The notes under the pieces: model-generated
Databases searched by the model: none
What the model was told of the DNA's origin: nothing
Seen by the model: the letters and a program-made list of their open reading frames with translations, nothing else
In this document: in pieces, positions 35,253 through 46,592 of the stretch
How the letters are laid out: each line of letters starts with the position of its first letter
Position numbering within the stretch: the first letter of the stretch is position 1
Position numbers and translations under genes: made by a program
From: Alopecurus myosuroides
Lineage: Eukaryota > Streptophyta > Magnoliopsida > Poales > Poaceae
Assembly: GCA_028641055.1 (NCBI GenBank)
Contig: CM054059.1
Location: 433,818,167 to 433,882,166, forward strand
DNA: 64,000 nt
Direction of reading: 5' to 3'

Positions 35253-35624
35253 GGTACGGGTGGGGAAACCTAGGCCAACGAGCGGGAACCAAAATTTTCG
35301 GGATAAGGGACACCCGTCCTGATTTTCTGGGATACGCGTTAAGTACTGGACGAGATATCCGGAATGGATAGGAAGCAAATCTCTCCCGCGATATCTGGAC
35401 CAATTAACGAGTGAAATAAGCCGGATCTTTGGCATTCTCATCAGGGCATTGACCCGGAAAAGTAAAAGATGGATTCAGAGGAAACCGGGTTATTATATGG
35501 ACCACCGATGGAGTTAGGCCTAGCTGTTTATTAAGGCAACTTAACCCGGCCTCTATGAATTTGTATGTTTGTTATTTTTGCAGGGAATAGCATGCGCTTC
35601 AAGGAGGATCCCGTGAAGCCCAAG
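35253..35624. other. Spacer between antisense promoter and 3' LTR
   Basis: No gene seen. It may hold upstream control elements of the antisense gene. Confidence 0.35.
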
Positions 35625-35640
35625 CTATTCTGGGGACTAC
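35625..35640 (+). other. PPT-like tract before the Tat 3' LTR
   Basis: CTATTCTGGGGACTAC abuts the 3' LTR start TGATGG. It is a short purine tract of the kind used in Tat elements. Confidence 0.6.
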
Positions 35641-36128
35641 TGATGGAGGGATGATAACCCGGTATGCTAACGTCAAGGAGTAACTCGATCCAAAGGACGC
35701 TGTGCAAGACCCGGCTTAGGGAAAAGGAGCTTCTAGAAGGCCCAGGAGTGTAGGCCTCGTAACCCGGATTGTGGGTTCCGATAAGGAAGTTTAGGGTTTT
35801 GCAAGTAGTGTCCGGGTAGGATTCCGAGTACGCCTTGGATAGCAAGCCAGGGGACTCGGGGATTATATAAGCCGGCCCCTAGGGTTAGATCGACGAGTTC
35901 ACAAGAGACACAAGTTTACGAGATAGAGATCGTGAGATATCGAGTATCCATTGTAACACGAGTATTGAGATAGTATATTCAGATCATAGACTCGGCGACT
36001 TGATTGCCGGCTACCAGATCATATATCACCATGGTTTCCCTTGAGCTAAACCCTCTCCCAAACAGCAGAGTCGATTTGCCCCAAGACAAGTTACCCCCGG
36101 TAACGTCTGCCGTGATTATCCCACGACA
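35641..36128 (+). repeat. 3' LTR of the Tat element
   Basis: Matches the 5' LTR end to end with five substitutions and one indel (about 1% divergence). TATATAA is at 35864-35870. Confidence 0.95.
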
Positions 36129-39100
36129 AGCCCTAGACCCGCTAGAAAAAAGGACGGAACTCCCGTTTTGGAGCCTCTACATGAGCCGGAAGGGGGTAGA
36201 AAAGTGGAAATAGTTGCTTGGTTGTGTTGGTTTAGGCCCAAGGAACAACAAACATAATGGTAGGGCCCATCTCTTGGCAAGATCCCTCCTTTCCGTCAGA
36301 TCCGGGAGTTTTGGTCCCTGAGTAGTCATGCAACAACTAGAGATAATCTCACACCGGTGAAGCCCTAACACAAAGAGTGAGGGAATATTGTGCATCCAAG
36401 ACTCATTCCACACTCTAACAAACATGTTCTGTGATATGATAGGCTTTGGTGGGATTAAGACGCTCTGGAGCTGCTCTCCGCAGATACCCTAGGCCCGTTG
36501 GAGAAAAGGACGGAACTGTCGATCTGGAACCTCTACGTGAGCCGAAGGGGGTAGCAAAGCGGAACTAATTGATTGGTTCTGTTTGGTTAGTACCAAGGAA
36601 CACCCAAAACTATGTTAGGGCCCACCTCTTGGCAAGATTCCCCCCGTTCCGTCAGATCCGGGAGTTTCGGGCTCTGAGTAGCCCTGGAACCGGCGAGAGA
36701 GAATCCGACGCCGGTGAAGCCCTAACACAATGAGAAAAGGAATCTTCGGAATCCAAGACCCATGCCATGCTCTAACAAACATATTATGTGGTACCCTAGG
36801 CTTGGGGGATTAAGACGCACTGGAGCTCCTCTCCGGAGAAACCCTAGGCCCGTTGGAGAAAAAAGGACGAAACTGCTGTTCTAGACCCTCTACATGAGCC
36901 GGAAGGGGGTAGCAAAGTGGAACTAATTGCTTGGTTGTGTTAGTTTAGGCCCAACGAACACCCAAGACAATGGTAGGGCCCACCTCTTGGCAAGATTCCC
37001 CCGTTCTCCGTCAGATCCGGGAGTTTTGGGCTGTGAGTAGTCCTCGAACCCACGAGAGAGAATCCCACGCCGGTGAAGCCATAACACAGAGAGTGAGGGA
37101 ATATTGGGCATCCAAGACCCATTCCACACTCTAACACACATGTTATGGCATACCCTAGGCTTGGGTGGGATCCATACGCTCCAGAGCTCCTCTCCGGAGA
37201 AACACTAGGCCCGTTGGAGAAAAAAGGACGAAACTACTGTTGTGGACCCTCTACGTGAGTGGAAGGGGTAGCAAAGTGGAACTAATTGCTCGGTTGTGTT
37301 AGGATAGGCCCAAGGAATAACCAGGAAAATTGTAGGGCCCACCTCTTGGAAACATTCCCTCTGTTCTATGAGATCCGAGAGTTTCGGGCTGTTTGTCGTC
37401 CTCGAACCCATGAGAGAGAATCTGATGCCGGTGAAGCCATAACATAGAGAGTAAGGGAATATTGGGCATCCAGGAACCATGCCACACTCTAACACACATG
37501 GTATGGCATACCCTAGGCTTGGGTAGGATTCGGACGCTCCGGTGCTCCTCTCCGGAGAAACCCTAGGCCTGCTGAAAAAAAAGGACGGAGTTGTCGTTCT
37601 AGACCCTCTACGTGAGCCGGAAGGGGGTACAAAAGTGGAACTAATTTCTGCGTTGTGTTGGTTTAGGCCCAAGGAACAACCAAGATAATGGTAGGGCCAA
37701 CCTCTTGGCAAGATCCCCCCGTTCCGTCAGATCCGGGAGTTTCGTTCCGTGAGTAGTCATGCAACAACTAGAGAGAATCTCACACCGGTGAAGCCCTAAT
37801 ACAAAGAGTGAGGGAATATTGTGCATCCAAGACCCATTCCACACTCTAACAAACATGTTATGTGATACCGTAGGCTTGGGTGGGATTAAGAAGCTCTGGA
37901 CCTCCTCTCCGTAGATACCCTAGGCCCCCTGGAGAAAAGGACGGAACTGCCGATCTGGCCCCTGTACATGAGCCGAAAGGGGGTAGCAAAGCGGAACTAA
38001 TTGCTTGGTTCTGTTAGGTTAGTCCCAAGGAACACCCAAGACTATGTTAGGGCCCACTTGTTGGCAATATTCTCCCCGTTCCATCAGATCCGGGAGTTTC
38101 GGGCTATGAGTAGCCCTAGAACCGGCGAAGAGAATCCGACGCACGTGAAGCCCTAACACAAAGAGTGAGGGAATCTTGGGCATCCAAGACCCATGCCTTG
38201 CTCTAACATGTTATGTGATACCCTAGGCTTGGGTGGGATTAATATGCACCGGAGCTCCTCTCCGGAGAAACCCTAGGCCCGTTGGAGAAAAGGACAGAAC
38301 ACTAATCTGGCCCCTCTACATGAGCCGGAAGGGGTAGAAAAGTGGAACTAATTGCTCGACTGTATTATTTTAGGCCCAAGGAACATAAAATACAATGTAG
38401 TTCCCACCTCTTGGCAAGATTCCCCCCGTTCTGTCAGATCCAGGAGTTTCAGGCTCTGAGTAGCCCCGGAACCCGCGAGAGAATCTGACGCCGGTGAAAC
38501 CATAACACAAAGATTTAGTCAATCTTGGTCATAAAAGACACATGCTACACTATCAGACACATGGTATGGCATACCCTAGGCTTGGGTGGGATTCGGAGGC
38601 TCCGAAGCTCCTCTCCGGAGATACCCTAGGCCCATTAAAGAAAAGGACGGAACTATTGTTGTAGACCCTCTACGTGAGCCGGAAAGGGGTAGAAAAGTGG
38701 AACTAATTTCTTCGTTGGCAAGAGCCCCCCTGTCAAGTCAGATCCGGGAGTTTCGGGCTCTGAGTATCCTAGAACCCGCAAGATAGAATCCGACGCCGGT
38801 GAAGCCATAACACAGAGATTGAGGAAATCTTGGAAATCCAAGACCCATGTCACCCTCTAACACACATGGTATGACAAACCCTAGGCTTGTGTGGGATTAA
38901 GACGCTCTAGAGCTCCTCTCCGGAGAAACCCTAGGCCCGTTGGACAAAAAGGACATAACTGCTATTTTGGACACTCTAAATGAGCCGAAAGGGGGTAGCA
39001 AAGTGAAACTAATTGCTTGGTTGTGTTAGGTTAGGCCCAAGGAACACCCAAGACACAGTAGGGCCCACCTCTTTGCAATATTCCCCCCGTTCTCCGTCAG

Positions 39101-40990
39101 ATCCGGGAGTTTCGGGCTATGAGTAGTCCTGGAACCCACGAGAAAGAATCTGACGTCGGTGAATCTATAACACAGAGAGTGAGAGAATGTTGGGCATCCA
39201 AGACCCATGCCACACTCTAACATACATGGTATGGCATACCCTAGAATCGGGTGGGATTCAGACGCTCTAGAGCTCCTCTCCGGAGAAACCCTAGGCCCGT
39301 TGGAGAAAAAAGGATGGAACTGTTGTGATGGACCCTCTACGTGAGCCGGAAGGGGATAGCAAAGTGGAACTAATTGCTCTGTTGTGTTAGGTTAGGCCCA
39401 AGGAACAAAAAAGACAATGGTAGGGCCCACCTATTGGCAAGATTTCCTATGTTCCGTCAGATACGGGAGTTTCGGGCTGTTAGTAGTCCTCGAACCCACG
39501 AGAGAGAATCCGACGCGGGTGAAGCCATAACATAGAGAGTGAGGGAATATTGGGCATCCAGGACCCATTCCGCACTCTAACACACTTGGTATGGCATACC
39601 CTAGGCTTGGGTGGGATTAATACGCTCTGGAGCTCCCCTCCGGAGAAACCCTAGGCCCGTTGAAAAAAAAGGATGGAACTGCCGTTCTGGACCCTCTACG
39701 TGAGCCGGAAGGGGGTAGAAAAGCGTAACTAATTGCTTGGTTGTGTTAGCTTAGGCCCAAGGAACACCCCAAGACATTGTTAGGTCCCACCTATTGGAAA
39801 GATCTCCCCCTGTTCTCCGTCAGATCCGGGAGTTTTGGTCCGTGAGTAGTCCTGCAACAACTAGAGAGAATGTGACGCGGGTGAATCCCTAACACAAAGA
39901 GTGTGGAAATCTTGGGATTCCAAGACCCATGCCACACAATCTAAAAAACATGTTACATGATACCCTAGGCTTGGGTGGGATTAAGATGCTCTGGAGCTCC
40001 TCTTCGGAGAAACCCTAGGTTTGTTGGAGAAAAGGACGAAACTGCAGATCTGGCCCCTCTACGTGAGCCGGAAGGGGGTAGCAAAGTGGAACTAATTGTT
40101 TGTTTTTGTTAGGTTAGGACCAAGGAACACCCAAAACAACGTTGGGGCCCACCTCTTGGCAAGATCCCTCCGTTCCGTCAGATCCGGGAGTTTCGGGCTC
40201 TGAGTATCCCTGGACCCGCGAGAGAGAATCTGACGCCCGTGAAGCCATAACACACAGAGTGAGGTAATAATTGGCTTCAAAGACCCATTCCACACTCTAA
40301 CACACGTTATATGGCATACCCAGGTTTGGGTAGGATTCACACGCTCCGGAGCCTCTCTCCAGAGAAACCCTAGGCCCGCTAGAGAAAAGGACGGAACTGT
40401 CGTTCTGACCCCTCTACATGAGAAGGAAAGGTGGTAGAAAACTGGAAATAATTGCTTGGTTGTGTTCGATTAGGCCCAAGGAACACCCAAGAAAACGGTA
40501 GGGCCCACATATTGGCAATATCCCCCCCCCCCCCGTTCCTTCAGAATCGAGAGTTTGGGGCTCTGAGTAGTCCTGGAACCAATTAGAGAGAATCCGGCGG
40601 TGGTGAGCCCTAACACAAAGAGTGTGGGAATCTTGGGCATACAAGGATCATGCCACACTCTAACACACATGGTATGGTAAACCCTTATTTTGGGTGGGAT
40701 TCAGATGGTCCGGAGTTGTTATAGTATTCCCTCGGGATCGTCTGAAGGGGTGGGGTTGAGGTGTACGTATAGATCCTTCTAGCATATATAGAAAGTGATG
40801 CGGGTGAAACCGGTCACACCTCAGGTTTGGAGAAGAATTTCTACTCCGGAGCCCCCTCTTCAACAAAACTCTGGCATGTGTTGACCTAAACTTTTTCGTT
40901 TACCCCTTCCACCGGCATCGGAAGGGGGTAGACCAATGGATTTATTTCCTCACTTTGTTGGGGCATGCCGTACATACATAGAAAACCAAA
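36129..40990. repeat. Satellite array, about 357-bp monomers, right part
   Basis: Continues the same array after the Tat element (the first five bases are the target duplication). The AGGCCCAAGGAAC phrase recurs near 36231, 36948, 37307, 37665, 39040, 39396, 39755 and 40474, with intervening variants. One monomer near 38700 has lost about 100 bp. Towards the right edge, monomers become strongly diverged (40700-40990), mirroring the left edge. Together with the left part there are about 24 monomers in 8.7 kb. Confidence 0.9.
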
Positions 40991-41202
40991 ATCTAGCACA
41001 TGTTATAACAAGAATTGGAGCCCCTAGTGCAGATTTTGTGTTGAAAAAGGGTCAAGCTGAGACTATAACGGGATTGGACCACAAATTCCCCATTTGCTCA
41101 TCTGCCCAGCTTGCAGACTGAAGCAGGATCAAACCCTAAATTCCCCTTTCTTCCCCACCGAATCCATAGATCGCGCGCGGATATTCGCTGCCTCCTTCGT
41201 TG

Positions 41203-41994
41203 ATGGCTGCCCGCCGCATGTTCCCGGAGGAGATGTTCCGGACTGGGGAGCCCGCACTACGGCCGACTCAAGGCTGTTCCGTGCTTGCCCACTCGCGTGC
41301 AATGGAACAGCTCGAGGTGAAGTGGCACGGTCGCGCGCTCGAGGTCACCATGGGAGGGCGTCGGCCTCCTTTGTCGCCTGAGGAAGTCCTAGCTGCGCTG
41401 GTCGCGCAATGCGCAGTCACCCGTAGGCAGGTGAAGGTGGATGTTAGCGCGCCGTCGGTGGACTTTGTCATTCGATTCCGTTTCGAGGAGGACTACACCA
41501 CCGTGTTACATCTGTCCCGGCACGTCGTCGCCGGTGGAGCGTTGCTCACATTTAGTCGCTGGTGTCGTGGTAGCGGCGCCGAGCGATCTGAGCTACGGTA
41601 TCTGATGAAGCTCACCTTCGAGCGGTTCCCGCGGAAGGCATGGGAACCCGTTTCGGTGGGGCAGTTCGTCAACCATCTTGGCGGTGATCTGGTGCAGATG
41701 CATGTCCCGGTGGAAAGCTGGTTCCTGTCGGTGGAGGCCTCGATGAAGCAGCCGGGCGCAGTCCCGAAGACCTACATTGTGGAAGTGCGAGAGCGGTACA
41801 TGCTGGCCACAGTGCGCACCCCGACCTCGAGGAGGACATTGGAGCACACTGTCCTCATCCATGTCTCGGAGGTCGCGGACCATGGCCCAGTCGTCTCAGA
41901 CACTCCACTGTGGGACGACGACGAGGTCGACACCACACGCACGCACCAGTTCCCATTCTTCGATGGGTGTGTGGATGGCAGTGGCCCTCCTTAG
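41203..41994 (+). CDS. DUF4283-like grass protein, 263 aa
   Basis: The ATG at 41203 opens an uninterrupted GC-rich frame beginning MAARRMFPEEMFRTGE. The middle part has the order PPLSPEEVLAALVAQCAVTR, VDFVIRFRFEEDYTTVLHLS, GGALLTFSRWCRGSGAERSE, LRYLMKLTFERFPRKAWEP and VGQFVNHLGGDLVQMH. This matches the DUF4283-type module found in many grass proteins and retroelement-derived ORFs, where a short RNA-binding-like fold is followed by a conserved 'R-W' segment. The C-terminus is acidic. No zinc knuckle follows, so it is shorter than retroelement versions. It may be a low-copy host gene or domesticated fragment. Function unknown. Confidence 0.6.
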   Translation: MAARRMFPEEMFRTGEPALRPTQGCSVLAHSRAMEQLEVKWHGRALEVTMGGRRPPLSPEEVLAALVAQCAVTRRQVKVDVSAPSVDFVIRFRFEEDYTTVLHLSRHVVAGGALLTFSRWCRGSGAERSELRYLMKLTFERFPRKAWEPVSVGQFVNHLGGDLVQMHVPVESWFLSVEASMKQPGAVPKTYIVEVRERYMLATVRTPTSRRTLEHTVLIHVSEVADHGPVVSDTPLWDDDEVDTTRTHQFPFFDGCVDGSGPP

Positions 41995-42563
41995 ATGAGG
42001 GACGGTGGCCACTGTTTCGGTGGGCACAACGGCAATGGATCTGCCGGAGGAGAATGATCTGCTGACTGAAGAAGATTAAGCTGTTGTTTGAACTGCTATC
42101 TGAAGATATCATTTGGCTTATGTTGCGGCTGCTATCTGTTGGGGGTATAAATTGTGTGTTGTATCGTGCATCTCTAGTTAGTTTGAAAATGTTTGACTTA
42201 TGTTGTGACTATTATCTGTTGTAATATGTCAGTTTGATCTCTAGTCAGTTTGAAAGTCTTCGAGTCTGTTGTTGAATTTGAGTTGAATCTAAGGCTGCTA
42301 ATGTTTGACCAATTAATGTTAATTCATGCCAAAAAATAAAAAAAACAGCAGCAATGTATTTCATCTATAAAGCATGGAAACAAATTCTAGGTGCTACATA
42401 TTGCAAAAAATTACATTAATATGTAAAACAAACATATTATTCGCGCACACAAACCAGAACACAAATAAGAACACTTATTATCAAGCGCTAAAAACACTTA
42501 AACAACTGTTTCCTGCATATCTTTTTGCTCGTGCCCTCATTACCGTCGCGGCAGCCTGAAGCT
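41995..42563. other. Shared 3' spacer, no gene
   Basis: AT-rich spacer between two convergent units, with polyadenylation-like AAAATAAAAA near 42333. Nothing else recognised. Confidence 0.4.
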
Positions 42564-43334
42564 CTATCTTCGCTCTTGCACTAGGGGAGGATCATCTCCA
42601 GCCATGTTTGATCTAAACTGTTTTTGATGTCTGTATAGCTCGTAGCTGACATATCCGTCCACCGCTGCATAGTTGAGGCTTGTTCGAGCCATCTTCCCTT
42701 CCCAATATTTGTGCAGGTATGATGGGAATCCAGACTTCATATTGAGGTACGAACTGTCTATGATATTTTCTGCTAGAGTATCCATTCCAATTTTGGGTTC
42801 CCCGAATTCCATCTGGATGTCATGGTGGTACTGTGGTGGCAGAAAGAAGGCTGATTGGGCAAGATCCTTCTTGTCGCCCGTCGTGTCCACGCTTGCGAAC
42901 ATGATCTTCTTTGTTGAAAAGAAATCTTGCAGCAACTTGCCTCCATGACCTGTCTTTGGTGACCTGCACCAGTGCTACACGAGGACGTGTTTGCGCATGG
43001 CGATTTGCACGGCGGCGACGGCATGGGGTTTGTAAGCATGTATACGTGTGTACTCAAGGTCGAGGCCCAAGAACTTGTGCTTTCCATGCTAAAGCCATTG
43101 CTCGAAATTGTCCAGGGCGGTCTCCAAGGCACGTTCCTCGTTGGTGTAAATCACCTGCAGCACGTTGCCTCCATGGACAGGGAGGCTGATAACCTCGTGG
43201 TTGGTCGGCAATCGTCCATGGCAAGTCTCTGCCGTGGGCTGATGAGTTCGATGGGTTTGGAAGAAGAGTCGGGGAAGATGATGAACGGAAGGAGCGCAAA
43301 TGGCAACTGCAAAATGCAACTGCCTAAATATCAA
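42564..43334 (-). pseudogene. 3'-5' exonuclease-like (DnaQ fold) pseudogene
   Basis: One minus-strand frame runs from HEVISLPVHGGNVLQVIYT through KFLGLDLEYTRIHAY (exonuclease I motif with Asp and Glu) to NYAAVDGYVSYELYRHQ (motif III, Tyr-x3-Asp). This order is that of the Werner-like 3'-5' exonuclease family, many of which in grasses are uncharacterised. Two in-frame TAG codons break it, at 43091-43089 (just before motif I) and 42977-42975. No in-frame ATG starts the frame. The ATG at 43219 in good context is out of frame by an indel. Catalytic acids are visible, but the gene cannot make a full product. Confidence 0.7.
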
Positions 43335-43681
43335 AGGCGTGTGGTGGAACGAAGGTGTGTGAACCCAAGCGAGTAGATGAACGAATGGAAACTAAATTGA
43401 TACAGAAAACGAGGCAGAGTGCATACACGTTCGTCACCGTGGGTGGCCGTTTGACCTCCCTCGCAAATGACCGTTGTGTTCGCATGAAGAGAGCAATTCG
43501 TTCGCTCGGTTTGGCTGAATTTGTTCGACTGATAGGTGGCCCTGACTCGTTGTGGCCCCATTTGACAGTGAATAAATGTCACATCACTCTGTGTTTGAAA
43601 AAATGAGCCCACGGGAGAGCCATGCAGAGACATGCATGCGCACATGTCAGCAGGCCCAACGGCCCTCGAAATGGCAGTCAA
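43335..43681. other. Head-to-head spacer
   Basis: Sequence between the exonuclease pseudogene (leftward) and the zf-XS-like gene (rightward). It probably held both promoters. No coding frame recognised. Confidence 0.35.
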
Positions 43682-43689
43682 TATAAATA
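43682..43689 (+). promoter_or_regulatory. TATA box of the zf-XS-like gene
   Basis: GTCAATATAAATACCCC is a strong TATA context, about 140 bp before the ATG at 43828. Confidence 0.6.
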
Positions 43690-43827
43690 CCCCTCCTGCT
43701 TGCATCGCCTCCCTCCCCCACCATTCTGGCCCCAAATCTAGCAAAAAAATACTTTGCTCCGGCCCCAACGCCTCCCTCCTTATCTCCCAACTGCCGAGCA
43801 CGCAACATTGAGGCGGTTCCGCGAGGA

Positions 43828-45054
43828 ATGGAGGACTCCGTCGCATCATCTGCTGCCGGTGCCGAAGGTGCGGCCCACCATGTCGGTTGGACCTCATGTT
43901 CGGATTCGATGCAGGGGAATAACGTCGGCGCGGCATGTGTTGTCGTCGCCGCAGGTGCGGCCAGCCATGGCGGTTCGTTGTCATTGCCTCCTTCGGCGGT
44001 GAAAACCTTCAGGACTCCCTCTCCTGTCCGATCTGGGGGACTCCATGGGGAGGTACCGGCATTCGAGGAGGTCGTCTCCGACGAGGACTCTGAGGTGCTT
44101 CCCTAAACAGATATATCTAGCCCTAGTTTAGTATTGAAGATCCAATGGTTTGTAGAGACATGCAAGCAAGTTAGGGATTCTCGGGTTTGTAGTTGGATCT
44201 GTAGACAGGGATTCTACATATGCAACTGCGAACCCAGCGCCCCTATTACCCACCAGTCGGAACAGTGTAGTTGAAGTTTATTTCATAGAAAAATACACAT
44301 TAATCCTTGTAACTGACTGTTTGTCCGGGCTTTAATCTATTCTCAGGTCCGCTTTTAATTTTTTATCCTGGATTCTAGAGCTTGCAGAATAGAGCGATTG
44401 GTATATGCAAGTTAGGAGTTAGCTATACATGATTATGATGGCATTTTGTCTATCTGCAAGTTCTATTCTCCCATTCGAATGTGGGCATAAATTCTAGGCT
44501 TGTTATTACATATTAAGTCCATTAACTAACTGCATATATATGGTACCGTTTATGTTCTGCTTAAATTTTTGTATGCTATTTAAGCAAAGATTGATGTCAT
44601 TAGTTTATCAATGGCATGATTATTTGATTTAAATAAGTGTTAGTGCGTGCATTTTAAAAATGACCTATAATTAGAGTGTGGTGCTAACTTTTGTTTCATT
44701 TCTAATTTGAAGCATTTCGATGATGGCGTATCATCTAACAAGGAGTCCCGCGATGCTAAGAGAAGACATGTTCTTAGGAAGTTGCAGAATGGGTAGATTA
44801 AGTACCGTCGTCGCGCCGGCATGTTGTTCTGCCCCTTCTGGTCCAGGGACATTGACACGAGCATTGTCAGCATGATCCAGCATGCCAGCGGCGTTGGACG
44901 TGGCTCGGAAAACCACGGGGCCGCTGTTAGGGCCAAGCACGCTGCCTACGGTGTGTTCCTAAAGAAGTTGCTCGTGCGCAATATTCCGTTAGGGCTCGCG
45001 CATCCTCATCTGAACCCCAATCACCAGGACAGGAATCCTTGTAGGATCCAGTAA
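43828..45054 (+). pseudogene. zf-XS-like two-exon gene with one in-frame TAG
   Basis: Exon 1 (43828-44094) begins MEDSVASSAAGAEGAAHH and is Ala/Ser/Gly-rich with an acidic end. A phase-0 donor GAG|GT follows at 44095. Exon 2 starts at 44713 after TTTGAAG and reads HFDDGVSSNKESRDAK. After a TAG at 44794-44796 it continues with AGMLFCPFWSRD, SMIQHASGVGRGS and RAKHAAYGVFLKKLL to the stop at 45052. The last blocks match the zf-XS domain (known from SGS3-type plant proteins in RNA silencing), though the second Cys of CPxC is replaced by Trp. With TAG read as Gln the product is about 202 aa. It may be a pseudogene, or two overlapping remnants. Confidence 0.5.
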
Positions 45055-45596
45055 TGCTGTCGCTTGTGCCGAATGCTGCAATGGTGTCCTGATGAACTTA
45101 ATTGTAATAGTTGTGCTACTAGCTAATATTCTAGTTTGGACAAGTGGTATATGTAAGAACTTTATTAGTATTGTGGAATAATTCCTCGTGTATGTTAGAA
45201 TTTAAGTACGATATATATAGTACTTCTATAATATGTTGCTTCAGCCGATCATGTTTTTAGGTTGCCTAAATATGGTATAACTTAGTAATAAGTGGATGTG
45301 TCACGTCCATTTAGTACTCGATCATGCCCAATAAGCCAATCCTTGTCGAAAACTTGTTGATCTGATGGATCAATGGTTTTTAATTCTTCATTTAATTAGT
45401 AGAAAATAAAGAACTCATGGTAAGAATGCAACCTTTTCGTATTAGCAAAGATTTACATTTGAAAAACCTTCAATTTATGGGACAACATGCCACAATTGGC
45501 AGCTATAGCCCTTTGTACCCTAATTAACACATAGACCCTCAATTTTAAAAAATTCACATCCAAACCTAACATCTGCGCACCTAACTTACGACCGCT
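45055..45596. other. AT-rich spacer, nothing recognised
   Basis: 3' flank of the zf-XS-like gene; no repeats or coding frames of note. Confidence 0.4.
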
Positions 45597-45722
45597 AACA
45601 GCCGCGCGCGCGCTAAAAACCGAAACAGTCTCACACGGGGTCCCACTCGGCAGCGTCACAGCCGCATGCGCGCTAAATCTTCATCGAAACAGCTTCACAC
45701 GGGGTCCTACTCGTCAGCGTCA
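45597..45722. repeat. Two-copy direct repeat of about 63 bp
   Basis: ACAGCCGC-GCGCGCTAAA then CACACGGGGTCC-ACTCG and CAGCGTCACAG occur twice in succession with small differences. Confidence 0.8.
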
Positions 45723-46592
45723 CAGGCCGCCGCACTCTCTCGCCCACTCTCTGCTACTTCCCCACTGAAAGTGATCTCTCTGCCCCGCCCCACCCCAAAA
45801 AAACAGTGCCTCCACTTCGAACACTGGGCGGCGGCGCCCTCCCTAGCTTCCCTATCCTCACCGACGTCCTCAACCAATGACTGGTAAGTGCTGGTTGCCT
45901 CCCTTCCCCATCCTCAACCAAACAATTCGATCTAGGTTAGATGGCGGCGGATCTTGGTTAGATGCCGGCGAATGTAGGTTAGATGCCGGCGGCCACCGTC
46001 GTTGATGTGTTTTAGGTCACCACCAGCCATGGATTTAGCTCACGCTACCGTCACAGGTATCTCGAAGATCGCTTCCCCCACCTAGATGGATATCCACCTG
46101 AACAAGGCCTCGGAGCTCGCAAGGTCCCCTGTTCTTCACATAACCAAGGTAAATACTAGCATATAAATTAGTATCCCCTTTCGCCTTCGTAGCTACTTGT
46201 TTGATTTTTCTTCTGTTCGTATCTGGTTGTAGCAGTCTAGTCGAGGCTGTAGCTTCTGCACCATGTCTCCTTATGAAACCCGTAACTAGATGGAGGCGCC
46301 AGTTGAAACAGATCCATAGTATCGTCTCTTTATGGAGTCCCGTGGCATTCTGGTTAATGGAGTTGGTAAAATTCCAACTCGGGAGGATCTCGTCAATGAA
46401 GGAAAGGTCACTCGTAGAGGTGACAAGTCCAACAAAATGTTTTATTACTCTCTTATGCACCTACAGGTTAGCCAGGATTAATTTATTTTTGCATTATAGG
46501 TCCCAAAGTCCAAGGGACTAAGGACTATGACGAGCACTGTTGTTTTGAAAACGAGATGGAAATGACTGAAGACCAAGTCGCGCATCTCTGAA
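45723..46592 (+). pseudogene. Exon-like scraps of an unidentified gene
   Basis: I see three exon-like pieces in the plus direction. One begins at the ATG at 46086 (MDIHLNKASELARSPVLHIT) and ends at a G|GTAAAT donor near 46147. One reads NGVGKIPTREDLVNEGKVTR and SNKMFYYSLMHLQ (46350-46466) and ends before GTTAG. One after TTATAG at 46500 reads GTKDYDEHCCFENEMEMTE. The wording looks like real protein, but no family comes to mind and phases were not fully reconciled. The stretch 45723-46020 is C-rich leader-like sequence with three ATGCCGGCG-type short repeats. Confidence 0.3.

Larger units (their letters stand above)
14084..36128 (+). mobile_element. Ty3/gypsy Tat-lineage LTR retrotransposon, TSD AGCCC
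   Basis: The element has 487/488-bp LTRs, a PBS for tRNA-Arg type primer right after the 5' LTR, gag-protease-RT-RNaseH-integrase in that order, a second archaeal-type RNase H, and a PPT-like tract before the 3' LTR. The 5-bp target duplication AGCCC is intact at 14079-14083 and 36129-36133. The dual RNase H and the antisense extra gene at the 3' side place it in the Tat lineage (Retand/Ogre group). Reading frames carry stops and frameshifts, so it is not autonomous now. The total of 22 kb includes an 8.75-kb CACTA insertion; without it the element is about 13.3 kb. Confidence 0.95.
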
